A DNA stretch of 64,000 bases from Streptomyces filamentosus (GTDB lineage Bacteria > Actinomycetota > Actinomycetes > Streptomycetales > Streptomycetaceae), in contig NZ_BNBE01000004.1 in the NCBI RefSeq assembly GCF_014654895.1, forward strand, positions 496,001 through 560,000, given 5' to 3'. Positions 50,298-58,836 of the stretch are shown here, piece after piece; position 1 is the stretch's first letter; every line of letters starts with the position of its first letter. The notes under the pieces were generated by a model, which saw nothing but the letters and a program-made list of their open reading frames with translations, had not been told where the DNA came from and made no database searches. The position numbers and the translations under genes are program-made.

Positions 50298-50915
50298 TCA
50301 GAGGGAGGCGAGCAGTCCGTCGAGCGGGGCCGGGACGCGGGCGGGGTCCAGGGCGTCGGTGAGGACGCGGCCGTAGCGGATCTTCCGGCCGGCGGTCGTG
50401 CCGAGGAAGCGGCGCATCCTCGGGAGGGGGCCGCGGTCGCGCTGGGCGGGCTGGTTCAGGAAGGTGCGCAGGGCGCGGCCCTCGCCCTCGGCCCGGACCA
50501 GCTCCTCGACGCGGTCCACCCCGAGGGCGCGGATCAGCTCGTCCTCCAGGTCGGCGACGCAGACGAAGAAGGCGTCCGGGTCGGCCCCGGCGGCGGCCAG
50601 GCCGCGGGCGTAGTGGGCGCGCTCGGCGTCGTCGCAGAGGCCGGTGAGGCGCAGGCCGAGGCCGGGCGGTCCGAGGAGGCGGGCGTGCCGGGCGGCGTTG
50701 GTGGCGCCGTACATGGACAGGACGCAGACGCCCTCGGCGGCGAGGTCGCGGCCCCGGCGGGCGGCCAGCGCCTCGACCGCGGCCACGTCGCTGAGCCCTT
50801 CGAGGAGCACGACGGTGCGGACGGGGAGGCGGGCGGCGAGGTCGCGCGCGGTGTCGCCGGTGCCGCCCGCCACCCAGGCGGTGACGGCGGTCCGGAAGTC
50901 GTCCATGGAGGTCAT
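50298..50915 (-). CDS. TOPRIM-domain protein (OLD-like)
   Basis: A protein of 205 residues. VVLLEGLSDVAAVEALAARRG is a TOPRIM motif with its catalytic Glu, and the later VADLEDELIRALG has the paired acidic residues. It resembles the isolated TOPRIM domain of OLD-family nucleases, without the ATPase part. Such stand-alone proteins occur in actinobacteria with unknown role; DNA cleavage or defence is possible. No partner ATPase is adjacent. ATG 50915 lacks a clear ribosome site. Confidence 0.72.
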   Translation of the reverse strand: MTSMDDFRTAVTAWVAGGTGDTARDLAARLPVRTVVLLEGLSDVAAVEALAARRGRDLAAEGVCVLSMYGATNAARHARLLGPPGLGLRLTGLCDDAERAHYARGLAAAGADPDAFFVCVADLEDELIRALGVDRVEELVRAEGEGRALRTFLNQPAQRDRGPLPRMRRFLGTTAGRKIRYGRVLTDALDPARVPAPLDGLLASL

Positions 50916-50987
50916 GGCAGGAGTCTGGGCGGTGTCCGGGCGGGACGGTAGCGGTTTTCCGCCGGGGCGGGACCGGGGCCGTACCCG

Positions 50988-51059
50988 CGCTCCGGCGCTC
51001 CGGCGCTCCGGCGCTCCGGCGCTCCGGCGCTCCGGCGCTCCGGCGCTCCGGCGCTCCGG
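50988..51059. repeat. Perfect tandem octamer repeat, 9 copies of CGCTCCGG
   Basis: Nine identical 8-bp units run without interruption in the 179-nt region between the TOPRIM gene (start 50915, minus) and the lipoprotein gene (stop 51095, minus). The length is prone to slippage. It is non-coding in the annotated genes and could influence expression of the downstream TOPRIM gene. Confidence 0.9.
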
Positions 51060-51094
51060 GGAGTCTCGCCGGTCCCGCGCCGGTCCGGGCGGGG

Positions 51095-51583
51095 TCAGTA
51101 GCGCAGGGCGGTGGCGACCTCGGGGGTGACCTGACCGTCGAGCTTGTGGGTGCTGCGGGCGGTGCCGTCGCCGTCCTTCCCCGCGGGCACGTCGGAGACG
51201 GTGACCACGACGGTGTCGAGCAGCTTGCCGCCGTCGTCCTTGTACTCCACCTGGACCGCGAAGGAGCGGGGCTTGTCGTCGGTGTTGTGGACGGTGACCG
51301 GGACGGTGGTGCGGCCGTCGCCGTCGGTGGCGGGGGCGCCGAGCTTCACCTCGTCCTCGGCGTCGACGCCGTCCTTGACCTCGGACATCTGCCGCTCGGC
51401 CTTCTCCGCCGCCTCGGAGGCGGCCTCCGAGATCCCCTCGGCGGCGGAGGCCACCGCCGACGCGGCCTCGCTGACCGCTCCCGACACGGGGTTGTCACCG
51501 TCGTCCGAGCAGGCCGCCGTGCCCGTCAGGACGGCTCCCGCGAGCAGTCCGCCGGCGGCGGCCCGTACCCAGCGTCCGGTCAT
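51095..51583 (-). CDS. Lipoprotein with coiled helical segment
   Basis: A protein of 162 residues. A signal peptide with lipobox (GAVLTGTAAC, Cys about residue 25) is followed by an Ala/Ser/Glu-rich helix (about 35-75). A C-terminal beta domain comes next (VPVTVHNTDDKPRSFAVQVEYKDDGGKL), similar to small immunoglobulin-like or FxLYD-type extracellular domains. ATG 51583 has GAGGGAGA at good distance; an upstream in-frame start is less likely because it would displace the signal. Function unknown. Confidence 0.8.
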   Translation of the reverse strand: MTGRWVRAAAGGLLAGAVLTGTAACSDDGDNPVSGAVSEAASAVASAAEGISEAASEAAEKAERQMSEVKDGVDAEDEVKLGAPATDGDGRTTVPVTVHNTDDKPRSFAVQVEYKDDGGKLLDTVVVTVSDVPAGKDGDGTARSTHKLDGQVTPEVATALRY

Positions 51584-51674
51584 GTCGTGCTCTCCCTCGG
51601 CTCCCGCGTGGTCGTCCGGTCCAGTCAACGGCAGCGTCCGGGTCCCCGCATCCCGGCGGGCGGCGTCCGGTCGC

Positions 51675-53933
51675 TCAGTGCGGGCCGAGGGCGATGACGG
51701 CGATGTCGTCGGCGAGGTGGTGGGTCCAGTCGCGGACGTCGTCGTCGAGGTGCCGGACTAGGCCGTCGGGGGTCCCGGGGCCGGCGGCGGAGAGCCGCTG
51801 GGCGAGGGGGTAGAACTCGCCGGTGGAGTTCCGCGCCTCGCTGAGGCCGTCGGTGTGGGTGAGCAGGGTGGAGCCGGGGGCGAGGGCGACCCGGTGGGGG
51901 CGTACGGTTCCGGCCGCGTCCAGCAGCCCGAAGCCGAGCGGGAGCACGGCGGGGACGGGCAGCTCGCGGGCCCGGTCCGGACCGACCTCCAGCGGGGCGA
52001 GGTGGCCGCAGTTCACCGCCTGGAGGTCCCGGCCGGAGTGCTGGAGCAGCAGGGCGGTGGCGAAGAGCTCCTCGTCGCCGCGGGCGGCGGCGGCCCGCCG
52101 GACCTGCCGGTCCAGGCAGGCGGCGACCTCGCCGAGGTCCTCGGTCTCGTGGGCCCGGCTGCGGAAGCAGCCCAGGAGGTCGGTGACGGTCTGGACGGCC
52201 TGGAGGCCCTTGCCCCGCACGTCGCCGATGAGGACGCGGGTGCCGTAGGGGGTGTCGAGGGCTTCGAGGAAGTCGCCGCCGATAGCGGTGCCCGCGGTCG
52301 CGGGCCGGTACAGGCCCGCGAGGCGGAGGCCGCCGAGGCGGTCCGGGATCGGGTGGAGCACGGCGCGCTGGAGGGCGGCCGCGGTCTCCCGGGTACGGTT
52401 CAGCCGTTCGGACTGCTCGCGGCGCGACCAGGCGACGGCTCCGGCGACGGCCCCCACGCAGAGGGCGACGACCACGCTCATGGGCCGGCTGGTGTCGGCG
52501 TCGACCATCACGTACTGGAGGACCGAGGTGACGGCCACGACCAGGGCGACGACCGGCCGGCCGAGGGCGAGCGCGGCGGCCGCGACCACGATCGTGCCGA
52601 CCCACAGCAGCTCGCGGGCCTCGCCGGGGAGCGGCAGGGGGCCGAGGGCGGAGGTGTAGGGCAGGGCCTGGGCGGCGGCGGTGCCGACGAGGATCGCCGC
52701 CGGCAGCAGGGCCGCGTGCACGCCGAGGTGGTGCCGGGGGACGGCGGCGAGGTAGCGGGCCATCTGCGGGGCGGCGGCCAGCATGGTGCCGAAGCCGACG
52801 AGGGTGACGACGGCGAAGCCGCCGGCCAGGGCGTGCGAGGCGTGGTCGACGAGGGCGTGCAGCAGGGCGAGGCCGAGGGCGGCGAGCGGCAGTCCGAGGG
52901 AGGCGCCGGCCAGCGGGGGCACCGGCCGGTGCCGGAGCAGCAGGCAGGCGGCGGCGCCGCCGGCGCCGAAGGCGGACAGCACGAACGCGGCTGCCCGCGC
53001 CGGGAGGCCGACGTCGGTGACGAGGGCGGGCACCGCCATCGTGAGGACGACCTGGGTGAAGCCGAGGACGAGGCCCGCGACGAGCGCCCCGGTCCGGACG
53101 GCGCCGGGGACGGCCCGGGCCCGGCTGCGCTCGGTGTGGCGCAGGGCGCGGAAGCGGGCGGCGGCGCCGGCGAGGACGGCCGCGGTGAGCAGGGCGCCGA
53201 CCCGGAGGTCCTGCCAGCCCCACAGCGGGGCGAGCTGGAGGGCGGCGGCCAGGGCGACCGCGCATCCGGCCTGGCAGAGCGTGCGGACCCGGTCGGGCAG
53301 TTCCCGCGGGGCGAGCGGACCGGCCTCGGGGAGCAGCCGGCGGACGAGCAGCAGGGCGGCGCCGGCCGCGGCCGCCATGAGGGCGGCGGTGGGGCGCCAG
53401 CCGGTGAGGGCGGCGGCGTGCGGGGCGAGGTTGACGGCCAGGACGAAGCCCGCGGACATCGCGGCGAGCCAGCCGCCCATGATCCGGCGGATCCGGCCGG
53501 GCAGGGAGACGGTGGTCATGAAGGCGAGGCAGGAGACGAAGACGGCGGCGAGGGCCGCGGCCACGGCGATCCGGCCGAGCACGTAGACGGCGGGGTGCGG
53601 GGAGGCGGCGAGCACCAGGGAGGCGAGGCAGAGCGTCCCGAGCGAGGCGGTGAGCACGGTCCGGCGGCCTTTGAGGTCGCCGGCGCGGCCGGTGGCCACG
53701 AGGACGCCGATGGCCAGGCAGGCGCCAGTGATCTGGGCGACGGCGTTGCCCCGGGCGGTCACGCCGAGGTCGGTGTGGACGAGCGGCGCGACCGCCGTGT
53801 TCATGGCGGGTGCGACGACGTACAGGGCGGCGACCAGGGCCAGGACCAGCCCGATCAGCCGGGGGGAGGCGGCGTGGCCGCTCCCCGGTGCCGGTGCGGC
53901 ACCCGCCCCGTACGGCGTGGTGGTGCCGGTCAT
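51675..53933 (-). CDS. Fusion: MFS transporter + SpoIIE-type phosphatase
   Basis: A protein of 752 residues. Residues about 25-515 are an MFS carrier with 14 or so membrane segments (RAGDLKGRRTVLTASLG is the typical loop after helix 2). They are followed directly by a complete PP2C/SpoIIE domain (about 535-750): TAIGGDFLEALDTPYGTRVLIGDVRGKG, AVNCGHLAPLEV, LLTHTDGLSEARN and DDIAVIAL. GAGGAGG precedes ATG 53933. The transporter half could act as a sensor that sets the phosphatase activity. I do not recall this fusion as a characterised protein. Confidence 0.88.
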   Translation of the reverse strand: MTGTTTPYGAGAAPAPGSGHAASPRLIGLVLALVAALYVVAPAMNTAVAPLVHTDLGVTARGNAVAQITGACLAIGVLVATGRAGDLKGRRTVLTASLGTLCLASLVLAASPHPAVYVLGRIAVAAALAAVFVSCLAFMTTVSLPGRIRRIMGGWLAAMSAGFVLAVNLAPHAAALTGWRPTAALMAAAAGAALLLVRRLLPEAGPLAPRELPDRVRTLCQAGCAVALAAALQLAPLWGWQDLRVGALLTAAVLAGAAARFRALRHTERSRARAVPGAVRTGALVAGLVLGFTQVVLTMAVPALVTDVGLPARAAAFVLSAFGAGGAAACLLLRHRPVPPLAGASLGLPLAALGLALLHALVDHASHALAGGFAVVTLVGFGTMLAAAPQMARYLAAVPRHHLGVHAALLPAAILVGTAAAQALPYTSALGPLPLPGEARELLWVGTIVVAAAALALGRPVVALVVAVTSVLQYVMVDADTSRPMSVVVALCVGAVAGAVAWSRREQSERLNRTRETAAALQRAVLHPIPDRLGGLRLAGLYRPATAGTAIGGDFLEALDTPYGTRVLIGDVRGKGLQAVQTVTDLLGCFRSRAHETEDLGEVAACLDRQVRRAAAARGDEELFATALLLQHSGRDLQAVNCGHLAPLEVGPDRARELPVPAVLPLGFGLLDAAGTVRPHRVALAPGSTLLTHTDGLSEARNSTGEFYPLAQRLSAAGPGTPDGLVRHLDDDVRDWTHHLADDIAVIALGPH

Positions 53934-54006
53934 CGACAGGACCTCCTCGTGGTTCCCCCGTGGGCTTCCCCCGACGATGGTCCCAGCGAGATGTGCACCA
54001 CTTACA

Positions 54007-54020
54007 GGGACAAAAGTCCC
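54007..54020. other. Short hairpin in the leader of the MFS-phosphatase gene
   Basis: GGGAC-AAAA-GTCCC lies about 75 nt upstream of the ATG at 53933. It might be a regulatory hairpin of the transcript or the end of a terminator for the ligase gene that stops at 54084. Confidence 0.3.
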
Positions 54021-54083
54021 AGAAGGTCATACCGATGGAGCGGCCCGGCTGCCGGAGCACGAGGTCCCCCGGTGCGGCCGGAC

Positions 54084-55247
54084 TCAGTCGCTCCCGGCCG
54101 TGATGCGGGCGCAGGCCCGGACCACCGCTCCCAGGTCGTGCTCCTCCTCGTACAGGTCGCGCTGGCGTCGCGCGCCGCCGCCCTTCGCCAGGAGGTCCGT
54201 CAGGCCGCGCCGGACCAGGGCGAGGTCCCCGGCGTCCCGCAGCGCCTCCTCGGTGTGGTCGACGAGGGCGCCGAGGACCACGTCGGTGGGGGCCTCCCGC
54301 AGGGTGCGGGGGTCCAGGAGGGGGCCGTCGAGCCCGGAGCGGGCGGCCCGCCAGGAGGCGAGGCGCAGCAGGGCCGCGGGCGGTGCGGGGACCGGCTCCC
54401 CTTCCTGCCAGGCGCGGGCGGCGGTCTCCACGAGGCCGCGGACGAGGGCGGCGACGAGCACGGTGGTGTCCGCCTCCAGGCAGACGTCGGCGACGCGGAC
54501 CTCCACGGTCGGATTGGCGGCGGAGAGCCGGGCGTCGAAGTAGACCATCCCGGGGTCGCGCAGGACGCCCGTCGCGACCATGTCGCGCACGCACGCGTGG
54601 TAGGCGGCCGCGCTGCCGAAGGGCTCGTACGCCCCGGCGGAGGGCCAGCGGTTCCAGACCCGGCTGCGGTAGCTGCTGTAACCGCTGTCGTGGCCCTGCC
54701 AGAAGGGGGAGTTGCCGCTGATCGCGTTGATCGGGGCGAGCCAGCTGCGGATCCGGTCGAGGACGCCGACGCCCTCCTCGTCCGAGGCGACGGCGACGTG
54801 GACGTGGCAGCCGCAGGTGAGCTGCTCCTCGGTGGTGAGGGCGAACTGCTCCGCCATCCAGCGGTAGCGGCGCCCGAGGTTCCGCGAGGGCTGGACCGGC
54901 AGCGGCGAGGTGGCCAGCGCCGCGACCAGGGCGCCCGCGCCCCGGGCGTGGCGGGCGACCTCGGCCCGCCGGCGGACCAGCTCCTCGCGGACCGCGTCCA
55001 TGGTGCCGTGCGGCTGGGTCGCGAACTCCACCATCTCCTGGTGGAGCTCCTTCTCCAGCGCTCGGCCCTCCCCGACCGGCTCGGCCGCCGCGGCGGCGAG
55101 GACGGCCGGGGCGAGCGCAAGGGGCTCGCCGGTCCGTTCGCTGACGAGCAACAGCTCTTCTTCCACGCCCACTGTGCGTGCCTGCCGGGCCGGTGCGCCG
55201 CCGATGACCGGCCGGACGTCCACCTCGGTGCCGCCGAAAGGTTCCAT
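54084..55247 (-). CDS. YbdK-type carboxylate-amine ligase (GCS2 family)
   Basis: An ATP-dependent glutamate-cysteine-ligase-like enzyme of 387 residues. Typical elements are RTVGVEEELLLV (metal/ATP glutamates), KELHQEMVEFAT, CGCHVHVAV, PINAISGNSPFWQGHDSGYSSYRS and FDARLSAANPTVEVRVADV. Such proteins occur widely in Streptomyces; some have weak gamma-glutamylcysteine synthetase activity. ATG 55247 is the natural N-terminus. Substrate unknown. Confidence 0.88.
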   Translation of the reverse strand: MEPFGGTEVDVRPVIGGAPARQARTVGVEEELLLVSERTGEPLALAPAVLAAAAAEPVGEGRALEKELHQEMVEFATQPHGTMDAVREELVRRRAEVARHARGAGALVAALATSPLPVQPSRNLGRRYRWMAEQFALTTEEQLTCGCHVHVAVASDEEGVGVLDRIRSWLAPINAISGNSPFWQGHDSGYSSYRSRVWNRWPSAGAYEPFGSAAAYHACVRDMVATGVLRDPGMVYFDARLSAANPTVEVRVADVCLEADTTVLVAALVRGLVETAARAWQEGEPVPAPPAALLRLASWRAARSGLDGPLLDPRTLREAPTDVVLGALVDHTEEALRDAGDLALVRRGLTDLLAKGGGARRQRDLYEEEHDLGAVVRACARITAGSD

Positions 55248-55318
55248 GGGCGGCGCCTTGCCCGGGACGGCGCGTCGTAAACGGCCGGGAGGCCTCCGAC
55301 CGGGCACTTCCTTCCCCC

Positions 55319-55603
55319 TCACTCCTGGTGGGGCGCCGCCGCCACCGCGACCGGAGCCGGGGCCGGGCCGACGACGGTCAGGGGTATCCGGACGTTCTCG
55401 CAGAAGCGGCGGACCCGGGAGAGCACGCTCAGGGAGGCGGGCGAGGGGTCGGCGGTGGAGAGCTGGACCCGGACGAGCCGGGGCCGGTGCGCGAGGGCCA
55501 GGGCCTGGGCCTCCAGATCGGCGGCGGATCGGCTGGTGAGAGCGAGGTCGCCCGGGAGCGACAGGTGAAGGACGCCCTCCTCGAAGGCGTGGCCGATGAG
55601 CAT
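55319..55603 (-). CDS. Small STAS-like protein
   Basis: A protein of 94 residues with alternating strands and helices (VLHLSLPGDLALTSRSAADLEAQALAL, RPRLVRVQLSTADPSPASLSVLSRV) like an anti-anti-sigma STAS domain, but the phosphorylatable Ser is not in the canonical DSS setting. GGAGG lies 5 nt before the ATG. It lies upstream of the ligase gene on the same strand. Assignment to STAS is tentative. Confidence 0.65.
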   Translation of the reverse strand: MLIGHAFEEGVLHLSLPGDLALTSRSAADLEAQALALAHRPRLVRVQLSTADPSPASLSVLSRVRRFCENVRIPLTVVGPAPAPVAVAAAPHQE

Positions 55604-55745
55604 GGCCGCCTCCTTCCGTCGTACGCCGTCCCACCGCCGGGGCGGTGGGACGGACGGTTTCCGTCAAGGCGTTGTGCCGGGCACGCTGGCTCCAGGCTGG
55701 CAGAAGCGCAGCGTGTCCGCACCCGCACCGCCCGCAGCCCCGGAG

Positions 55746-55770
55746 CCAGGGGGCTGCGGAAACCCCCTGG
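55746..55770 (-). terminator. Hairpin downstream of the ABC half-transporter
   Basis: An 8-bp stem (55746-55753 with 55763-55770) with a 9-nt loop lies 34 nt after the stop of the ABC gene at 55804. A second, 10-bp hairpin (55628-55637 with 55642-55651) is nearer the next gene's start and may be part of its leader. Confidence 0.45.
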
Positions 55771-55803
55771 TCGGGGCGAGGGGGCCGCCCCGGGACGGCT
55801 CGG

Positions 55804-57642
55804 TCAGCGGGACAGCGTGGGCTCCGGGCCCGCGGTCCGGTCCCGCGGCGCCCCGCCGTCGAGGAAGCCGCCCGACTGGTGCCGCCACAGCTTGGCGTAC
55901 GCCCCCTCCGCGGCGAGCAGTTCGCGGTGGCTGCCCTGTTCGGCGATCCGGCCCCGGTCGAGGACCACCAGCCGGTCCATGCCGGCGACGGTGCTGAGCC
56001 GGTGGGCGACGACGAGCGCGGTGCGGCCCTCCATGAGCCGCCACAGCGCGTCCTGGACGAGGAGTTCGCTCTCGGAGTCGAGGGCGCTGGTCGCCTCGTC
56101 GAGGAGGAGGACCGGTGCGTCGCGCAGGATGGCCCGGGCGAGCGCGACCCGCTGCCGCTGTCCGCCGGACAGCTTCACGCCGCGCTCCCCGACGAGGGTG
56201 TCGAAGCCCTCGGGCAGCGCGTCGGCGAACTCCGTGACGTGTGCGGCCTCGGCGGCCCGCCGGACCTCGGCCTCGGTGGCGCCGGGCCGGGCGAAGGCGA
56301 TGTTCTCCCGCAGGCTGCGGTGGAACATGGCGGGGTCCTGCGGCACCGACGCGATGAGCCCGCGCAGGTCGGCCTGGCGCATGCGGCTGATGTCCTGACC
56401 CGCGATCAGGATCCGCCCGGCGTCGACGTCGGTCATCCGCAGCAGCAGCCGGGTGAGGGTGGTCTTGCCGCCGCCGGAGCGGCCGACGAACCCGACCTTC
56501 GTGCCGGCCGGGATGTCCAGGTCGAGCCCTTCGAAGAGCGGCTTCGCTCCCCGGTGGGCGAAGTGCACCCCTTCGAAGCGGACCGCCCCGGACCGGCTCC
56601 GCAGGGGCTCGGGGTCGGACGGGTCGACCACCCGCGGCGGGTCGAGGAGGAGTTCGGTGAACTGGGCGGCCTCCGTCATGGAGCTCTCCAGCCGCCGGTA
56701 GATCTGGTTGAACTCGAACATGATGCGGGTGGCGTTGGCGTAGTAGGTGAACGCCACGATGATCGCCTCGACGCCCCGCTCCCCCGCCCCGAGCATCAGC
56801 GCGAGCACCAGCCCGAGCACGTTGGTGAGGACGGAGAGCGGTGCGACCAGGGTGTCGATGCGCAGGTTGCCGTAGTCCCAGGAGCGCAGGGTGATCCGGC
56901 GCGACTCGGCGGCGCGGGACCGGTGTTCGGCGGCCTCCCGCTCCTCGGCGGCGAAGGAGCGGACGGAGTCCATGTTGGTCAGCACGTCGGCGACGTGCCC
57001 CGACACCCGGGCGATGGCCTCCTCCCGTTCGGCGACGATGCGCTGGCGGCGGCGGACGAGCGGCAGCACGCACACGGCGGTGACGGCGATCATCACGAGC
57101 AGGCCGGCGACGAGCAGCGGGTCGTACTGCCAGAGGACGACCGAGGCGAACAGCAGGGGGACGAAGCTGCCCATGACCTGGAAGGTCAGGGTGTCGACGA
57201 AGTCCTCGAAGCGGGAGGCGAAGCTGATGACCCGCTTGGTGAGGGAGCCGGCGAAGTTGTCGTGGAAGAACGCCGCGTCCTTGGCGAGGAGTTCGTCCAT
57301 GCCGGTGGCGTAGAGGTGCTCGATGCCGCGCGCGTCGACCCGGTTGAGGCAGTGGAAGCCGGCCCGCCACAGCGCCTCGCCGAGCAGCAGGACGGCGGCG
57401 AAGACCAGGGCGTAGGGCAGGAGCGCGTCGAAGGTGACGGCCCCTCCGTCGGCGACCTTGCCGACGAGCTTGGCGACGACGAGCGGGGCGAGGTAGTTGA
57501 TGCCGATGTTGCCGAGGGCGGGGAGCAGCAGGGCGGGCACCGCGATCCGCCGGAGCCGCAGCAGCTCCCCTCCGTAGTGGCGGATCGCGAGGCGGACGGG
57601 GCTCCGGCCCGGTCCGCCGCCGCGTTGTCCTGAGGGTTCCAT
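55804..57642 (-). CDS. ABC half-transporter (fused permease and ATPase)
   Basis: About 612 residues. A six-helix exporter domain (about 30-320) is followed by the ATPase: Walker A GRSGGGKTT, Q-loop SVPQDPAMFHRSLRENIAF, signature VKLSGGQRQRVALARAI, Walker B VLLLDEATSALD and the His switch VVAHRLST. Works as a dimer to export lipids, peptides or drugs. The start is uncertain: ATG 57642 fits GGAAGG (57648-57653) best; ATG 57645 and GTG 57669 are also in frame. Confidence 0.92.
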   Translation of the reverse strand: MEPSGQRGGGPGRSPVRLAIRHYGGELLRLRRIAVPALLLPALGNIGINYLAPLVVAKLVGKVADGGAVTFDALLPYALVFAAVLLLGEALWRAGFHCLNRVDARGIEHLYATGMDELLAKDAAFFHDNFAGSLTKRVISFASRFEDFVDTLTFQVMGSFVPLLFASVVLWQYDPLLVAGLLVMIAVTAVCVLPLVRRRQRIVAEREEAIARVSGHVADVLTNMDSVRSFAAEEREAAEHRSRAAESRRITLRSWDYGNLRIDTLVAPLSVLTNVLGLVLALMLGAGERGVEAIIVAFTYYANATRIMFEFNQIYRRLESSMTEAAQFTELLLDPPRVVDPSDPEPLRSRSGAVRFEGVHFAHRGAKPLFEGLDLDIPAGTKVGFVGRSGGGKTTLTRLLLRMTDVDAGRILIAGQDISRMRQADLRGLIASVPQDPAMFHRSLRENIAFARPGATEAEVRRAAEAAHVTEFADALPEGFDTLVGERGVKLSGGQRQRVALARAILRDAPVLLLDEATSALDSESELLVQDALWRLMEGRTALVVAHRLSTVAGMDRLVVLDRGRIAEQGSHRELLAAEGAYAKLWRHQSGGFLDGGAPRDRTAGPEPTLSR

Positions 57643-57759
57643 CATGACCTTCCGTCGTCTCGTGGACACGTAAGGTGACGGAGTGTGGCGCAGCGCGGCC
57701 GGGGCGGTCCACGGATTTTCCGGCCCCGGGCCGCCCCGGCGGCCGCCGGCGGGCCCCGG

Positions 57760-58575
57760 TCAGCCGCGCAGCGCGGCGGTGAAGGCGACGAGTTCGCGCG
57801 CGACCCGCTCCGGGTCCTCCCAGTACACGACGTGCCCGGCGCCCTCGTGGACGAGGAACCGGGAGTCGGGGATCGCGTCGAGGATCACCTGCTGGTCCGA
57901 ACGGGTGAGGAGGGGGTCGCGGTCGCCCCAGACGACGAGGGTGGGGACGAGGATCCCGGTGAGCGTGGCGGCGAGGTCGGTCTCCAGGAGGCCGCGCAGC
58001 GTCTCGCGCCACACCCGGGCCGGGACCTTCAGGCTCTCGCCGACCATCGTCTCCAGGAAGCCGGGTGCCACCCCCGCCACGCCGAGCCCCCGGACGAACC
58101 CGTCCGCGAAGTCCCGGTCCACGGGGTCCTCCAGCGCCCGGACGGCCTCCCGGAAGCCGGTGACGCCGGGCTTGTCGGCGAGCAGCGCCGGGACGCCCAG
58201 CAGGACGAGCCCGGCGATCCGGTCGGGTCGCCGGCCGGCGACGATCCGGGCCTGGACGCCGCCGCTCGACCCGCCGACGAGGACGGCCCGTTCGACGCCG
58301 AGGTGGTCGAGGAGGGCGACGAGGTCGTCGGCGAAGTCCTCGGGGAGGTAGCCCTCCGCGGGCTTGTCCGCGTCGCCGTGTCCGCGCTGGGTGGGCGCGT
58401 AGGCGTGCAGCGCGGACGGCAGGGCCCGCAGCACCGGTTCGAAGGTCCACCAGGAGTCGGCGTAGCCGTGGACGAGGACCAGCGGGGGACGGTCGCCGGG
58501 GCGCCCGGCCTCCGCGTACGGCAGCGTCGGGCGGCCGCCGCCGAGGACGGCGCGGTGCACGGCGACGACGGCCAC
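57760..58575 (-). CDS. Alpha/beta hydrolase
   Basis: A protein of 271 residues. Oxyanion region VLVHGYADSWWTFEPVL, nucleophile elbow VGGSSGG (GxSxG), catalytic Asp in VVWGDRDPLLT and His in HEGAGHVVYWEDP. The type is that of epoxide hydrolases, haloperoxidases and esterases. GTG 58575 is preceded by GAGGAGGC. Substrate unknown. Divergent from katG. Confidence 0.9.
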   Translation of the reverse strand: MAVVAVHRAVLGGGRPTLPYAEAGRPGDRPPLVLVHGYADSWWTFEPVLRALPSALHAYAPTQRGHGDADKPAEGYLPEDFADDLVALLDHLGVERAVLVGGSSGGVQARIVAGRRPDRIAGLVLLGVPALLADKPGVTGFREAVRALEDPVDRDFADGFVRGLGVAGVAPGFLETMVGESLKVPARVWRETLRGLLETDLAATLTGILVPTLVVWGDRDPLLTRSDQQVILDAIPDSRFLVHEGAGHVVYWEDPERVARELVAFTAALRG

Positions 58576-58655
58576 GGGGCCTCCTCGTCCTCTCGCCTTC
58601 CCGGACCACGGACTTTCCCAGCGTAGGGACGCCTTTCCGGCCGTTCAACAGGAAC

Positions 58656-58672
58656 GCCGTCCGCCGGACGGC
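58656..58672. promoter_or_regulatory. Inverted repeat in the hydrolase/katG divergent region
   Basis: GCCGTCCG and CGGACGGC are separated by one base, midway in the 261-nt gap (58576-58836). Two copies of CTTTCCGG flank it (58633 and 58676). A possible operator for a peroxide or other regulator; no Fur/CatR gene sits next to katG. Confidence 0.35.
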
Positions 58673-58836
58673 GGCCTTTCCGGTGAATTCCGCGCGGCCC
58701 GGTCCTGCGTGTTCGCGTGGTCCGGGCGACCCCGGTGCGCGACCATACGGACGCCGTCGCGGAAATCCCCGCCGGCGGCCGGAAAGGCCGAGAAAGACCA
58801 CGCGCGAAGAACACCCAGACAGGAAGAAGGCCGTAC

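Noticed and set aside
50988..51059. Octamer repeat as a terminator or coding repeat
   Set aside because: The 8-bp period does not keep a reading frame and the unit itself forms no stable hairpin with a defined loop.
53933..54030. Small Cys/Trp-rich peptide (MTFWDFCPCKWC...) before the MFS-phosphatase gene
   Set aside because: The frame has no stop near and runs on through the downstream gene out of phase; no ribosome site is seen.
58717..58836. N-terminal extension of KatG
   Set aside because: The frame is open upstream, but AGAAGG before GTG 58837 and the normal protein length support the shorter start.
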